In this document: piece after piece, positions 12,032 through 32,399 of the stretch
Layout: every line of letters begins with the position of its first letter
Numbering within the stretch: the first letter of the stretch is position 1
Source: Myrica gale
Taxonomy: Eukaryota; Streptophyta; Magnoliopsida; Fagales; Myricaceae
Assembly (NCBI GenBank): GCA_963930655.1
Contig: OZ005620.1
Coordinates: 3,673,001 to 3,737,000, forward strand
DNA length: 64,000 nt
Direction of reading: 5' to 3'
Program-made: the position numbers and the translations under genes
Notes under the pieces: generated by a model
What the model was told of the DNA's origin: nothing
What the model saw: only the letters and a program-made list of their open reading frames with translations
The model's database searches: none

Positions 12032-13711
12032 TCACAAACTTTCGACAGACTCCTCACAGAAGTTAAAACAGTTGCAGGGACATTCATAATTCATCTGGCC
12101 AAGTGCCAACAACGTTCTTTAATTATTATTATTTTTTTCTTTTTTTGAGAACATAGTTATAAAAAAACAAGGAAAATCATGAAGCCACCTATTTTTTTTT
12201 TTCTTTCGGTTTGATGTTTGTTTAGAACCTACTGAGAACGAATTTAACTAGTTATTTATTAAAACTTCTAAAGAACCAACCGGTTGAACTGCATTACTAA
12301 TCACCTTAAAGGACACGACTTGTTATTTTTTTTTTTCTAGGCAACTTTGGGGAAGCGGAGAACAGGGGAAGACTAGCAACTTGTTATCTTTGTCACGCCC
12401 CAGAAATCAGCATAAATAATAAAATAAATAAATAAAATTTTATCGCATTTATTCGAAACAAAACATAATATAACGATACTGTTTCAAAACATAAACTTGA
12501 ACAAATTAAAATCCATAATGACGTTCTCATTTATCCCTTCCACATGCTCTATAGGTTCAATCTCTTACCAAACTCTGAAAATAAGAAAATCAAAACGGAG
12601 TGAGTTTGACAACTCAGCAAGCAGAGAATAAAAATATATATTCTTTTCTTTGAGCTGAAATAAAGAAAATATAATAGCTTTATCAGAAAATCCCCTTTGA
12701 CATCAACAGTAAGTCACTTGACCCCTGTGGCAGAATTGTGCAACGACTTAACCGGCGACCAAACCGAATTAAGCCAACAGTAAGTGGAGTTTGTCCAACT
12801 AAGACTTAACAACGTACGCTAAGTGTGCACTAGGGAGAAACCCACACAGAATCCAATCCGAAGAATGTGTGCACTTAGTAATCAGTAAGTTGGTACCAAC
12901 AGCAGCAGTAATCAGTAATCAGAACATCGCCTCAAGGTTTGAAAATAGTATAATATATAATATCAGAATTTAGATTCAAAATCAGAAATGATGTTCAACA
13001 GAATACAAAATTTTTGAGAAATATTCAGAACAATCATGTAAACAATATCAGTAGGTATTTTAAAATTCCACATTTGTTTTCAGAATAACATAAACTTGCA
13101 AAAAAATATTTTATACAAAATCGTTTATGAAAACGTGTTCATAATTTTTGAAGAAAACAATATAGTAGCTCTGCTTACCCGACTTGTTTCGATAATTGAA
13201 CCGCCCTACATTCCACGTATTGCAGCGACCCAAAAGAACCGAAGATAATTGCAAAATCCTAACAATGACTGAATTGATAGAGAGAGAAAGAGAGACCTCA
13301 AAAATGATAGAGAGTTAAGTTTGAGAGGTGTGATCTATGAGCAAAGGTCCATTTTATAGGTGAGCTTTGGCCGAAAATCATTGAATAAGGTCCCTAACTG
13401 CTGCCTTTTCGAGATCCACCATAAATCACTTGATTTATTGAGAAACGTCGAGATCTACACAATAGAGTTGAAAGGCCACGAGAACCAGAAGAAAATGTGC
13501 TAAAACGGATGAGAAATCGAAGAGAGAGAAATTGATGAGAGAGAGAGGAATGGTCGAAAACAGCAGACTGCAACCCAGTAAGTCGAAAAGATTAGGGTTG
13601 AGGAAGAAGAAGATCAAAACGTACCGTTTCACTTAAAAATTCAATTCAAGCAAAATGAGTTTAAATAAAATAAAACATCAGCAACGCCAACCAAACGCGT
13701 GAATTTTCCCA

Positions 13712-13758
13712 ACGGTTAAGCTACATATCTCCTTCCTTTAACGCGCAGGTTCGAATCC
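13712..13758 (+). promoter_or_regulatory. tRNA-like Pol III box pair 1 inside the solo LTR
   Basis: An A-box-like ACGGTTAAGCT at 13712-13722 and a perfect B box GGTTCGAATCC at 13748-13758, about 36 bp apart as in a tRNA gene. No clover-leaf tRNA is evident, so this is a promoter-like relic and not a tRNA gene. Confidence 0.4.
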
Positions 13759-13836
13759 TCACATTCCATCATTTTTCGACATAAATTGCTATGCATATAA
13801 ATAAACTACTCCGCACAATAAGCAACAAACATGCGT

Positions 13837-13887
13837 ATGGCCTAGTGGTCTTCCACTTTTAAAAATTCAGGTCTGGAGTTCGACTCC
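13837..13887 (+). promoter_or_regulatory. tRNA-like Pol III box pair 2 inside the solo LTR
   Basis: An A box TGGCCTAGTGG near 13838-13848 and a B-box-like GAGTTCGACTCC at 13876-13887. T-rich runs at about 13910-13937 follow and could act as a Pol III terminator. The head resembles those of tRNA-derived plant SINEs. It may be a SINE head captured by the LTR. Confidence 0.4.
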
Positions 13888-14420
13888 AGCCTTTGCCAAA
13901 ACCTCTTTCTTTTTTTTTTTTTTCTTTTTTTTTTTTTAACTGGGTTCTCACAATCTTGCCTATTTTATTTATTGTTATATAATATAATAGATGTTGGGAT
14001 TATAATTCTTTATAATTATATATCTGAATTATACAGTTTAATTTAAAGAGAAATAAATATAATATATAGATGTGTACCATATATTAATATTGTGGGTAGA
14101 TCTTAAAATATTTTAATACTTTTGTATCCATATATTTTCGAATGGCATGAACCAAAAATTGTAGAGAATCTGATTGTATATTTTGAATTCCAACATTCCT
14201 CACCAAATAATTTTCCAATTCTACCCGTCATCTTTCACAAAACCTGAAGAAAAAAAAACATATTTCAAATAATTTTGATAACTCGAAACAATAAACATGT
14301 CTACAAGGTCTTATGGTCATAACAAACCTATAGGCTTTTCAGATTTATTCTCACTATAATTCAGCTAACAAGGATTCAAGTGGACATGCAATTTTGTTTT
14401 TCAAAGAAAAATACACTTTT

Positions 14421-14584
14421 TAGGCCATGTTTGGATTGTTTTTCAAAAGTTTTCATCAATTTCAATAATATTTTACAAATTCCAACAACTTTTAGCACAC
14501 TATTTACCAATCATAAGAGAATCTACACTACTTCTAAATATACACAGATACAAAAACTGTTTTGAGATCTAAACCAAACATAAC
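14421..14584. mobile_element. Small AT-rich MITE-like element
   Basis: Inverted ends TAGGCCATGTTTGGATTG and AAACCAAACATAAC, with an interior of CAATTTCAATAATATTTTAC and related words. Same type as 11854-12031. Confidence 0.5.
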
Positions 14585-17150
14585 AAACGAAAAATGAGTG
14601 TGTATATCTCTTATGCACGTGATGCCACTGTCAATTTACACACTTCATTCAAATTTTCAGTCCATTTGACTGTTAATTTCAACTAAAAATTTAAATTGAC
14701 TATAATCAAAACTTCAAAAATTCAATATTTTTTTTTAAAAAAATGAGAATTAAAAATTTCAGAACTCCTAAGTTGCCGTGCAATTTTTTTTTATAAAAAT
14801 TATTCTATTTCCTTCTGACGGTCCAGGTTGTATATAGTTGAAACGTTGGGAAGCCAATCGTGACTTCTTTCAGCACGAGACAATATGATCTAACAGAATG
14901 CACTTGTCCTTTTGTGGTTTAATCACATTTCCCTAATAACAGCCATTATTGCAGTCCGACCATTTATTCTAATTGGTTGTTTTTTGTGCACGTATGACAT
15001 GTGTATACAACAAGGAAAAGGATAAATACTCCCCCTTCTTCGTTTTTCCCTTGCCATTTGTCTCTATCTTTCTGTCCCTCTCAACCTTAAGGGTATGTTT
15101 CCAATGTAAAGAAAAAAATGTCACGGCACTTCTCTGATTTCTGGACTCCTTTGTTTCCAATGTAAAGAAAAATATATTTTGTTCTGAGGTGTCGTCAACC
15201 CGTGCGTCGGCCCAACTTGAAGCTTTCAAACTAAAGACAACCGGCTTTTCTACCAATCTTCTCCCTCAAGGTTTCTTCGTTTGCTTGTCCCATTCCTTTG
15301 TCTTCTCTGAAAATGGTTTCACAAAAAACTTTTGCATTTTAATCCCCCCACTTTCCATAATCTAAAATTCGTATATATTTGGTATTCCATTCTCCTCCTT
15401 TAATTATCCCTTATGTGGTGCCCAAAAGAGAGGGACAGAGATAGAAAATAATTATTTAAATACAATTATCTAATAAGTAAGTCTTAACAGTAATTAGGAA
15501 AAGCAGCGTAGATGGTACATCCAACTCTATTAGAGTCAATGCTTGGTAGTTAGTGATAAATGGAAACGGTAATCATTATTCTTTGTCTGACAGAAAACAC
15601 AACCAGGTAGAAAATACCTCTCCTACATAGAAAATAAAAAATAATATGTATATATATATTTATATTTTTTTCCCATTTCTGTAATTGTAGATTTTTTTTG
15701 CTTTAATAAACTACCATACGAGGTTCCAAATAGAGAAATGTAGTTAGATTTCGTTTTAAATATAGTTCACATGTCATCTAATTTAGAGAACAATAAAACT
15801 TTTTTTTATTAAATACAATTTGCGCTCTCTATCCTGACACTTTGCACCTTAATTTATTATTTTTATCACGTTGAATCCACATATTATTGATTTTTCAAAC
15901 ACTTTTTATTACAATTTATCACGATAATTTTTGTTGACTAAAAATTACAATTTCACCCTAATAAAATGGTCACTGACAAAAAAAATTGGGACAAAATTAT
16001 TATTCTGTACACTACAAAATTATTTTTCGTCCAAATTAACTACAAATTTTAACAAAGGTGCAAAACATTTGGAATTAATTATTGGTGACTTCAATGAAAA
16101 AAAAAATAGATTATAGTGCGAAGTGTAAAACTCATAGTTGAACGGTTCAAAGTAATTTTTCCTTTCTTCTTTTTTAGCAGAATGTATCAAACATGGTACG
16201 TGAGGAGAAAAGATTTTGTGCAAAGTCATATATAAAGATGATTATAATTTAAAGTTACAAATATAAAGTTGAAGTGAAGATAGTTTATAACCATTGGTGA
16301 AAATGTTGGGATATATCGGTGTTTGGGTGTTAAAATTTTTGAGTATATAAGTGGATGAAAAATTGAAAATAATTTATGTGAATTAATGAAAAAACAGATA
16401 AATAGAAAATTTGACGAAGGAGACAGATAAATAAAAAATGTCACGGCACTTCTCTCTCTTTCAAACATGCCCTAAATACATTTGTTTTTATGGTCAAGAA
16501 AATTTAATTTGTATACGCTTAAAGAGGGACTCGTATTTACTCTGAAAATAAATACAATTCTACTGCCGCATTTAATTTGGTGTTTTTATTAGGCTAAATG
16601 CTCTTGAGGCAAAGGAAGGTGCATGTATTTAAGATCCGCCATAAAGAGGTCTTCAATGCACCATTTAATACTCTGAAAACACCCCCCCCCCCCCCCCCCT
16701 TGTGATGACGAAATCGTGACCTTCTGCATATGTAAACTAGAAGTCGCCTTAAAAAATTAGTTCAATTTGAATTTGAGGTAAGTTGGAAGCAAAGAAGAAA
16801 CTTGAATCTCGATGCCATTGGTAGGCATTAAATGTCGTAATTCAATGCTTTTCCTCATAGTCATGGATTTGCATTTGTATTAAATAATTAAAAGAGCTTT
16901 ATTTTTTTTCCTTGATATTTATCTTTGTTTCTTGGAACCGAGGGAGCTGTAAGGTCATTAAAGTGCACAATAAATTTGAGGACACAAACTTTGATATCGT
17001 TGAAATCCCCTATGATGACGAAGTCAATATGCTATCACCATATATAACAAAGAGTAGAAAAAGGTCCATTTTATGTTCGTCCTTTAAGGGCAAAAAAAAA
17101 AAAAAAAGGAAAATAAAGAGAGACTTCTAACTTCTTTTTTTGAACTTGGA
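14585..17150. other. AT-rich intergenic DNA with small repeats
   Basis: No gene recognised. A 22-bp string (AAAATGTCACGGCACTTCTC and flanks) occurs at about 15114-15136 and again at 16434-16456, probably from a dispersed element. A run of C lies at 16681-16700. Confidence 0.5.
16681..16700. repeat. Poly-C tract
   Basis: About 19-20 consecutive C residues. Unusual in this AT-rich setting, and a site where assemblies often err. Confidence 0.9.
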
Positions 17151-17151
17151 G

Positions 17152-17230
17152 GCTGTTCGATTGGGGTGTATTTTGAGAATTTTTAGGTGATGTTAATTTT
17201 ATTGGTATGTGTGTTTTAGTTATTTTTATA
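17152..17230 (+). repeat. Dispersed MITE-like fragment, copy 1
   Basis: Shares TTTTTAGGTGATGTTAA, TTTATTGGTATG and GTTATTTTTAT in order with 19496-19575 (same strand) and 59275-59402 (opposite strand). Confidence 0.6.
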
Positions 17231-17833
17231 TAGTGTACGAGATGCGGTTTGAGTCCTATACTAGCCTTAACAGCCTCTTGATCTCAAGGTATAACGCCTT
17301 TTTAAAAAAAAATTAGTTTCCATTAAATACTTGAGCTTTAGGCTTTTCATAAACTTGGTTAGATTTTTTTTGGTAAATAGAGAAATTCGAATACCCATTC
17401 ATGTGTATGAGACTCGAATGAATCTAGCGGTCTATAAGTTGACACTTGCCATTTTTTAAAAAAAAATTACTTAATCCTTCTTTTAATTACGGTATAAAAA
17501 GATGAACTCTAATTATATGAGGATTGAAAGTAGAGGGCCTTAATCCACCCCCAATTAAGCCTCTATTTACTGAACCCAAACTTACTACTGAGCAACTATT
17601 TTGGGCTTGTCCATCCCTAACTCTCCACCGTGAGTGACACATCACACATGCCCATTTGTCCACAATTAATTGGATTTAGGGGCCGAAACCCTTTGAGATA
17701 AATTTGAGAAAATATGGAAACACCTACGCCCTGCTTTTTCGCGATTTGCTTTTAATACCTGAGTTATTAGTTCTGTGAAAGAACGGTGCGAGCGTGGGCG
17801 TCTGGCCTGAGCTTGAAGGGCGATACTTAGGAT

Positions 17834-18485
17834 TAAGGATGTTCATTTGCACTGGCGGTTACTGTTTTAACCGTTAAAATCGTTATTGGTAAGGACGGTT
17901 ATTGTGCCTTAGGGGTGCGGTGGCGGTGTCAAATATGTGATTCCGTCAATTGCGGTGACGGTGACGGTTTTCGCCAAACCGTCACCTACACTACTGTTAA
18001 TCACCCCTAGTTGAGACTTGACATGATTATTGATTATGTTAGGCTTTTGTTGGAATATGTTAGTTGGTTTATGTCACATTGTTGAACACTTTTATTAGAC
18101 TTTAGTTTTTATGTTTGAATATGATATTATGTTATACTTTTGGACAACTATATATTTGTTATGATTGTTAATGATTATGATATTATATTTGAATATGTTA
18201 TGATATTTGTCCATTTGATATGATTATTGATTATGATATTAAGTTGAAAATTTAAACAACCTAAAACAATGAAAAAACTCAAGGAAAAAACTCATTTTTT
18301 TTTGCACAATGGTTATACGGTTTAAGCGGTTATCGTATAACCGTTACCGTTAATACCGTCACTGGCAAGAGCGGTTATTGTGCCTTAGCGGTGCGGTGAC
18401 GGTGTCAATTATGTGATTCCGTCAATTGCGATGACGGTAACGATTTTTGCCAAACCGTCATCTACATTATTGTTAACCACCCTTA
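17834..18485. mobile_element. hAT-like non-autonomous element with internal direct repeats
   Basis: The ends TAAGGATG and CACCCTTA are near inverted repeats. The 8-bp flanks CTTAGGAT and CTTTTGAT agree at 6 of 8 positions, as expected for an aged hAT target duplication. A block of about 120 bp built on GCGGTTATTGTGCCTTAG, CGGTG and GTGATTCCGTCAATTGCG occurs twice (about 17886-18008 and 18362-18484). The left block ends in its own GTTAATCACCCCTAG terminus, so two copies may be arranged in tandem or nested. No transposase is present. Confidence 0.5.
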
Positions 18486-18493
18486 CTTTTGAT

Positions 18494-19495
18494 GGGTTCG
18501 AGGTACCACCTGGGCTGATTGCCTGATTCTATGCTCTGCTTATAAGGTAAGGGAGAACTTGGGCTCCATTACATCCGCTAAACCTGGCCATCGCCTTTGG
18601 GCCCCCTTTTGAACATCCCTATAAAAAACTGACGTCTGAAACCATGGCTTCGATTGTTTGGAACTCTTCCTCACGTTGTCACCAACAATTGATACTTTTC
18701 TATAATCAAAGGTTGACATGTTGGTTTGGCAAAAGTATCATACGCTACAATTATAGGTAACAAATTTATAAAATTAATATTTAAAATATCAAATAAATTC
18801 TACATAAATACAAATACCTAAATCTTGTCTTTCTATACTTTTTTTAAAAAAATTATAATAAATCTTGTCTTTCTATACTTTTTCACCAAACTCTAATATT
18901 TTTTTTATTAAAAAATACATCAAATAATATCTCTCTCTATAATTTTTTTATAAACTCAAATGAAAATTAAATATCTTTAAAACTTTTCTCCAATTTTTAC
19001 ATAAAAACCTATAAAACTCAAATCTACATAAATATTCACAATTTTATTAAAAATTCTAAAAATCTTACAATTTTTTTAATAAAACGAACATTTCCTAGTT
19101 ATTTATATCAATTTTTTGTCTCTTTTTTTTTGGTATTTTCAAGTTATTTATTTAATTTTTTTTCAAAGAGTGGAGGGTCATACCTTTTGGTAAATTTTTA
19201 TTTTTCTCATTTGATTAATATTTTATATTTTTACATCTATTAATAAGTTGGACGAAAAAACTAACTTGAAAAATGTATCTACCTTTATAGATACAAAAAT
19301 AAAAAGGTATCTACGTTTTTAAAAAAAATTATATTATTAATCCTAATCATAAAATTATTGCTTTAAAAGAGAAAGTAACGATTTTTTTTTTCGAAAAAAA
19401 AAGACTATCAAAATCGTACAAAAATCGATATCCAATTATTGCATATAAACCAAATCTGACTTTCGCAGTACCACAACCTCTATAAAGTATAAGAG
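18494..19495. other. AT-rich intergenic DNA
   Basis: No gene recognised. Strongly AT-rich with many short A and T runs (18770-19440). Confidence 0.5.
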
Positions 19496-19575
19496 GGTCT
19501 TCGGTTGAGTTGTGTTTTGAAAATTTTTAGGTGATGTTAACTTTATTGGTATGCGTGTTGTAGTTATTTTTATGT
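19496..19575 (+). repeat. Dispersed MITE-like fragment, copy 2
   Basis: Near-identical to the middle of copies at 17152-17230 and 59275-59402. It lies about 400 bp upstream of the RUB1 start codon. Confidence 0.6.
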
Positions 19576-19687
19576 ATTATTAAAAATTATGTTTAATTGT
19601 AGAATTTTTTGTGTTGGGAAGATTCTAAAAAATCCTGAGAATACTTGCCCTAAATGAGAAAAAAGCTAATCGATAAAACCACACATG

Positions 19688-19688
<1 letters not shown>

Positions 19689-19723
<35 letters not shown>
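19689..19723. repeat. (TA)n microsatellite
   Basis: About 17 TA units, 250 bp upstream of the RUB1 start codon, within its likely promoter. Confidence 0.9.
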
Positions 19724-19725
<2 letters not shown>

Positions 19726-19919
19726 CAATAAAAAAGTAATACTTATATTTAGAAACCGTGTAAAATATTAGATACGGTAAAGAGTCCACCTCCACCGGGG
19801 ATGAGGGAATAATACGAGCCGGGCCCAATCAAAAGAAATCGAATCCCAATTGCAAGTCGTGCGGGCATACAACCCCCGCAGGCCGCAGGGGGGGAAAAAT
19901 ACCCAAATTTTGTGAATAA

Positions 19920-29369
<9,450 letters not shown>

Positions 29370-29675
29370 GTACTGAGATCGGAGGAACTTGTTGAGAGGC
29401 TCTATTTCGTGATGCTGATACTTGATGAACTTATGAGTTGCAGCATGTGTGGATAAACCAAAACGTATGGCTGGAAACGTAGTTTCAATTAATTACTGTC
29501 TCAATTTGGTTGAAATTTTTTTCTTATTTTCCACTTAGAAAGGAATTGTCAGGCCTGATTTTATGAGTGAGAGGAGGGCTATCTCGATCATGCAACTCAT
29601 ATTTTTAATTACCAAAACATAAAAAAAGATGGGTGTAACCGACATCCGCCTTATAACAAAATCGGTTCATGTGGC

Positions 29676-30055
29676 TAGGGATGAATAAAATTGGATCGCA
29701 GATCGGACCACAAAATCGGACCGAATTTGTGGTCCGGTCCGGTCCTTTTGTAAAATCGGTCTGGACCGGACCAGACCAAATTTATTAATATAAATAAAAA
29801 AGATGTTTTTTATATTGTTTAATGCAAATTACAAACTTGTTTAATTTTAACCTAAACTAAAACTATGTGTTTTGTGATGCACTTCTCCCTTGGAAATTAA
29901 CCTAAAAAAATAAAAAAAAAATAAAACTGGTCTGGACCACTTAAGTGGTCCGGATCGCATCGGCCGGTTCGGTCCTCCATATTAGCACAACCGGAAATAT
30001 GATCCGATCAGATTTTTGATCCTAAAATTGGACCGGATTCGGTTGTGCAGTCCTA
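29676..30055. mobile_element. hAT-like non-autonomous element
   Basis: A 380-bp element with ends TAGGGATG and CAGTCCTA (imperfect inverted repeats), flanked by CATGTGGC (29668-29675) and CATGTGGT (30056-30063). That is an 8-bp duplication matching at 7 of 8 positions, as hAT transposases make. The interior has many GGTCCGGTCC / GGACCGGACC words on either side of an AT-rich centre. No transposase. It lies about 300 bp beyond the RUB1 stop. Confidence 0.75.
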
Positions 30056-30063
30056 CATGTGGT

Positions 30064-30619
30064 TGTTGAATTAAGCCTTATCAAATTTAGCTTTTGATTC
30101 AATAAGATGTCTATATCATTGTAGGAAAGTCAACAAGTCTCTTTAATTACTAAAGAATGATTAGTCGTATCATTAGAAAATTGAAGGGCATGGTTTAGTC
30201 TCCATTTCATAGTTGAAACGACTTTAATCGTGTATTTGGTAAGGACTGAAAGACATACAGCTTGAGAGGTATTTTTCCTCTGTTTGGTAAGAGGGAAAGA
30301 AAGTGCATCAATGTAGAAGTGGCATGGAGGGAGGAGCGCCCTTCCACCAGGGGTGTAAATGAAAAGAAATGTGAGGATCAAATATGAATATCAAAGAACA
30401 AGATCAAATTTATTTCGTTCGTTTCTCCCTCAAACTACACAAAAGAACATCCAATTTCTTTTTTCATATACTTTCTTATCCTCCAAACATATGTAAAGTT
30501 TATAGTAAGAAAAGTAGTATATATTCTTCATTCTCTACTTTCCTTCCTTTTTACGCGTCTTCCTATACCCACCATTATTCCTTCATCAGTTTGGTAACAA
30601 TTAAAGAAATGACATACTT
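30064..30619. other. Intergenic DNA, no gene seen
   Basis: No family motif or RNA gene recognised. Confidence 0.5.
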
Positions 30620-30839
30620 GATACAAATTAATCACTGTGATATAAGTCAAAATCGAATTAGTCCATGTGATAAGAAAAATATAAATTAGTCATGATTTTA
30701 GAAGGAGATAAAATCAGTCCATGATGGGAGGATCAACGGCAGACGAAAGTGAAATCACATGGACTAATTTTATGCTTTTATTATTACAAGGACTAATTCG
30801 ATTTTGGCGCATATCACATGTACTAATTTTGAATTTATC
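30620..30839. mobile_element. Fold-back MITE
   Basis: About 220 bp with arms of about 75 bp. The left arm contains ATCGAATTAGTCCATGTGAT; the right arm contains its complement around GGACTAATTCGATTTTGG. No coding capacity. Confidence 0.7.
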
Positions 30840-31415
30840 CCTACATTTATTGAGAGACAATCTTTCAGTCAAATTTACTATTTGAATGGGGGATCCGACA
30901 ATATTTATGCTTTCAAACCTAGCTACCGATTGATGGCATCCATTTCTATAGGCTTCCGGAAAATGATCTTTCTCCTAATTCTCGTCCCTTTTCTAATTGC
31001 GTGCTACCAAACCTTGATAACAATTAACAAGGCACGGATAGTTTGAGTTTTGGTAACCGGTCGCTTGTAAAATCGTGTATTGGGACCAAGCTAGGCTGGT
31101 GCGCATTCTCGTGTTCATACTTTGAAAATACTCATTTTTTTTATCGTTTTATTATGACTCCTGTCACCTACTGCATTTCATTTCCTTTGTTTTCTCATAG
31201 ATACTGTACTCTTTTAGAGTTTTGTGTCTTGCTTTGCTTTTCAGATTTTAAATGGCTTAGACCACGAATCTGATGGATTTAATTTGAGATTTGTGCCTCT
31301 TTATCTTATAACTCTTTGTCATGGATGACATGTTAGCTGGGACTATGAAAAGGAAAAGGAATGGTGTGTTGTGCGATGACTAAATTGGACGTTACGTAAC
31401 ACGATAGACTATAGC
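30840..31415. other. Intergenic DNA, no gene seen
   Basis: Short frames only (30804-31046 and 31043-31273), with no recognisable family. Confidence 0.5.
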
Positions 31416-31420
31416 CTATG

Positions 31421-31531
31421 TGATGAGGACCTGAGTTCTAGACCAAAAGACATGCCTTATAGTTATAGTTATTCAAACCCTCTTATTAAGACTTCTAATT
31501 AAGTTCTCCTAAGCAATGTGAGATCTCAACA
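31421..31531 (-). repeat. TRIM 2, 3' LTR
   Basis: 111-bp direct repeat of 31707-31817. Confidence 0.82.
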
Positions 31532-31706
31532 ATCTCTCATCCTTCGAAGACCGACGTCCTCGTCGTCTGTGTCTCCCACATGACCTCTATAGGGGGCTTT
31601 CACCGGACTTGAGCTTACCCTGACCCGTACCGAATCTATAGGGTAGAAGAAAATGAGTTTCATGCAAGCCACCACACGACCTAAGAAGGACGCATGAGCC
31701 ACCAAT

Positions 31707-31817
31707 TGATGAGGACCTGAGTTCTAGACTAAAAGATATGCCTTACAGTTAGAGTTATCCAAACCCTCTTATTAAGTCTTCTAATCAGGTTCTTCTAAAC
31801 AATGTGAGATCTCAACA
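31707..31817 (-). repeat. TRIM 2, 5' LTR
   Basis: 111-bp direct repeat of 31421-31531. Confidence 0.82.
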
Positions 31818-32326
31818 CTACGGTGAGACACTGGTATATATAGTACTGACCTACTGCATGTGCCTGGAGTTTTTGCTTAGAAAGGTGGCCTGAGTTTATG
31901 AATAATATTTCCTTTCCTTCTGTCAATATTATTCATAAATGACGCGGATACTTTTGAGTTTTGGTACCCGTCTTGTCAAATCGTGCATGTTTGCTGGGAC
32001 AGTACCGCATGGCCTGCAGGCGGGTGAATTCTTGTGTTCATACTTAGAGCTGTGATTGTCAAACCAATATATATGCATGTAGTTGTAGTTAAGTGCAGAC
32101 CGCATGGCTCCCACACGCTACGTACGCATAAGCAATTAATTCGTCATGCATTTCTCGACGTTTCCCATATACTTCATATTTTTCTTGGAAAATTTCTCCA
32201 TTTTCCTCTCTCTGATCTCTCCCTTTCGATTTGTCTAAGTTGGTAGGATCAGAAGAACTGTTCAAGGGTCAGTGAAGTTTGGACTGCATGCAAAAGATTT
32301 TGTAAAGGAGTTTCTGTAGAATAGCA

Positions 32327-32327
32327 T

Positions 32328-32379
<52 letters not shown>
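32327..32379. repeat. Compound (CA)n(TA)n microsatellite
   Basis: About 11 CA units followed directly by about 15 TA units. Confidence 0.95.
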
Positions 32380-32383
<4 letters not shown>

Positions 32384-32399
32384 TCCTTAAAACTGATAA

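Larger units (their letters stand above)
12391..13952. mobile_element. Solo LTR of an LTR retrotransposon
   Basis: A 1,562-bp stretch that begins TGTCACGCCCC, ends GGGTTCTCACA (TG...CA) and is flanked by the perfect 5-bp duplication ATCTT (12386-12390 and 13953-13957). No gag or pol coding sequence lies beside it, so I read it as a single LTR left after recombination between the two LTRs of a full element. The superfamily cannot be decided without coding sequence. Its 3' part holds two tRNA-like A-box/B-box pairs (see the separate entries). With one LTR only, no age can be estimated. Confidence 0.75.
31421..31817 (-). mobile_element. Second TRIM-type element
   Basis: 397 bp with 111-bp direct LTRs at 31421-31531 and 31707-31817. 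These start TGTTGAGATCTCACATTG on the minus strand and end GGTCCTCATCA. A purine-rich tract (minus strand, about 31532-31545) precedes the 3' LTR. The flanks CTATG (31416-31420) and CTACG (31818-31822) look like a 5-bp duplication with one difference. The primer-binding site is not recognisable. The interior is GC-richer and non-coding. The LTRs differ at about 10 of 111 sites, so the age is similar to that of the TRIM at 3689. Confidence 0.82.

Noticed and set aside
13712-13887. Two possible tRNA genes
   Set aside because: A and B boxes are present, but no clover-leaf, anticodon arm or acceptor stem can be drawn. They lie inside a solo LTR.
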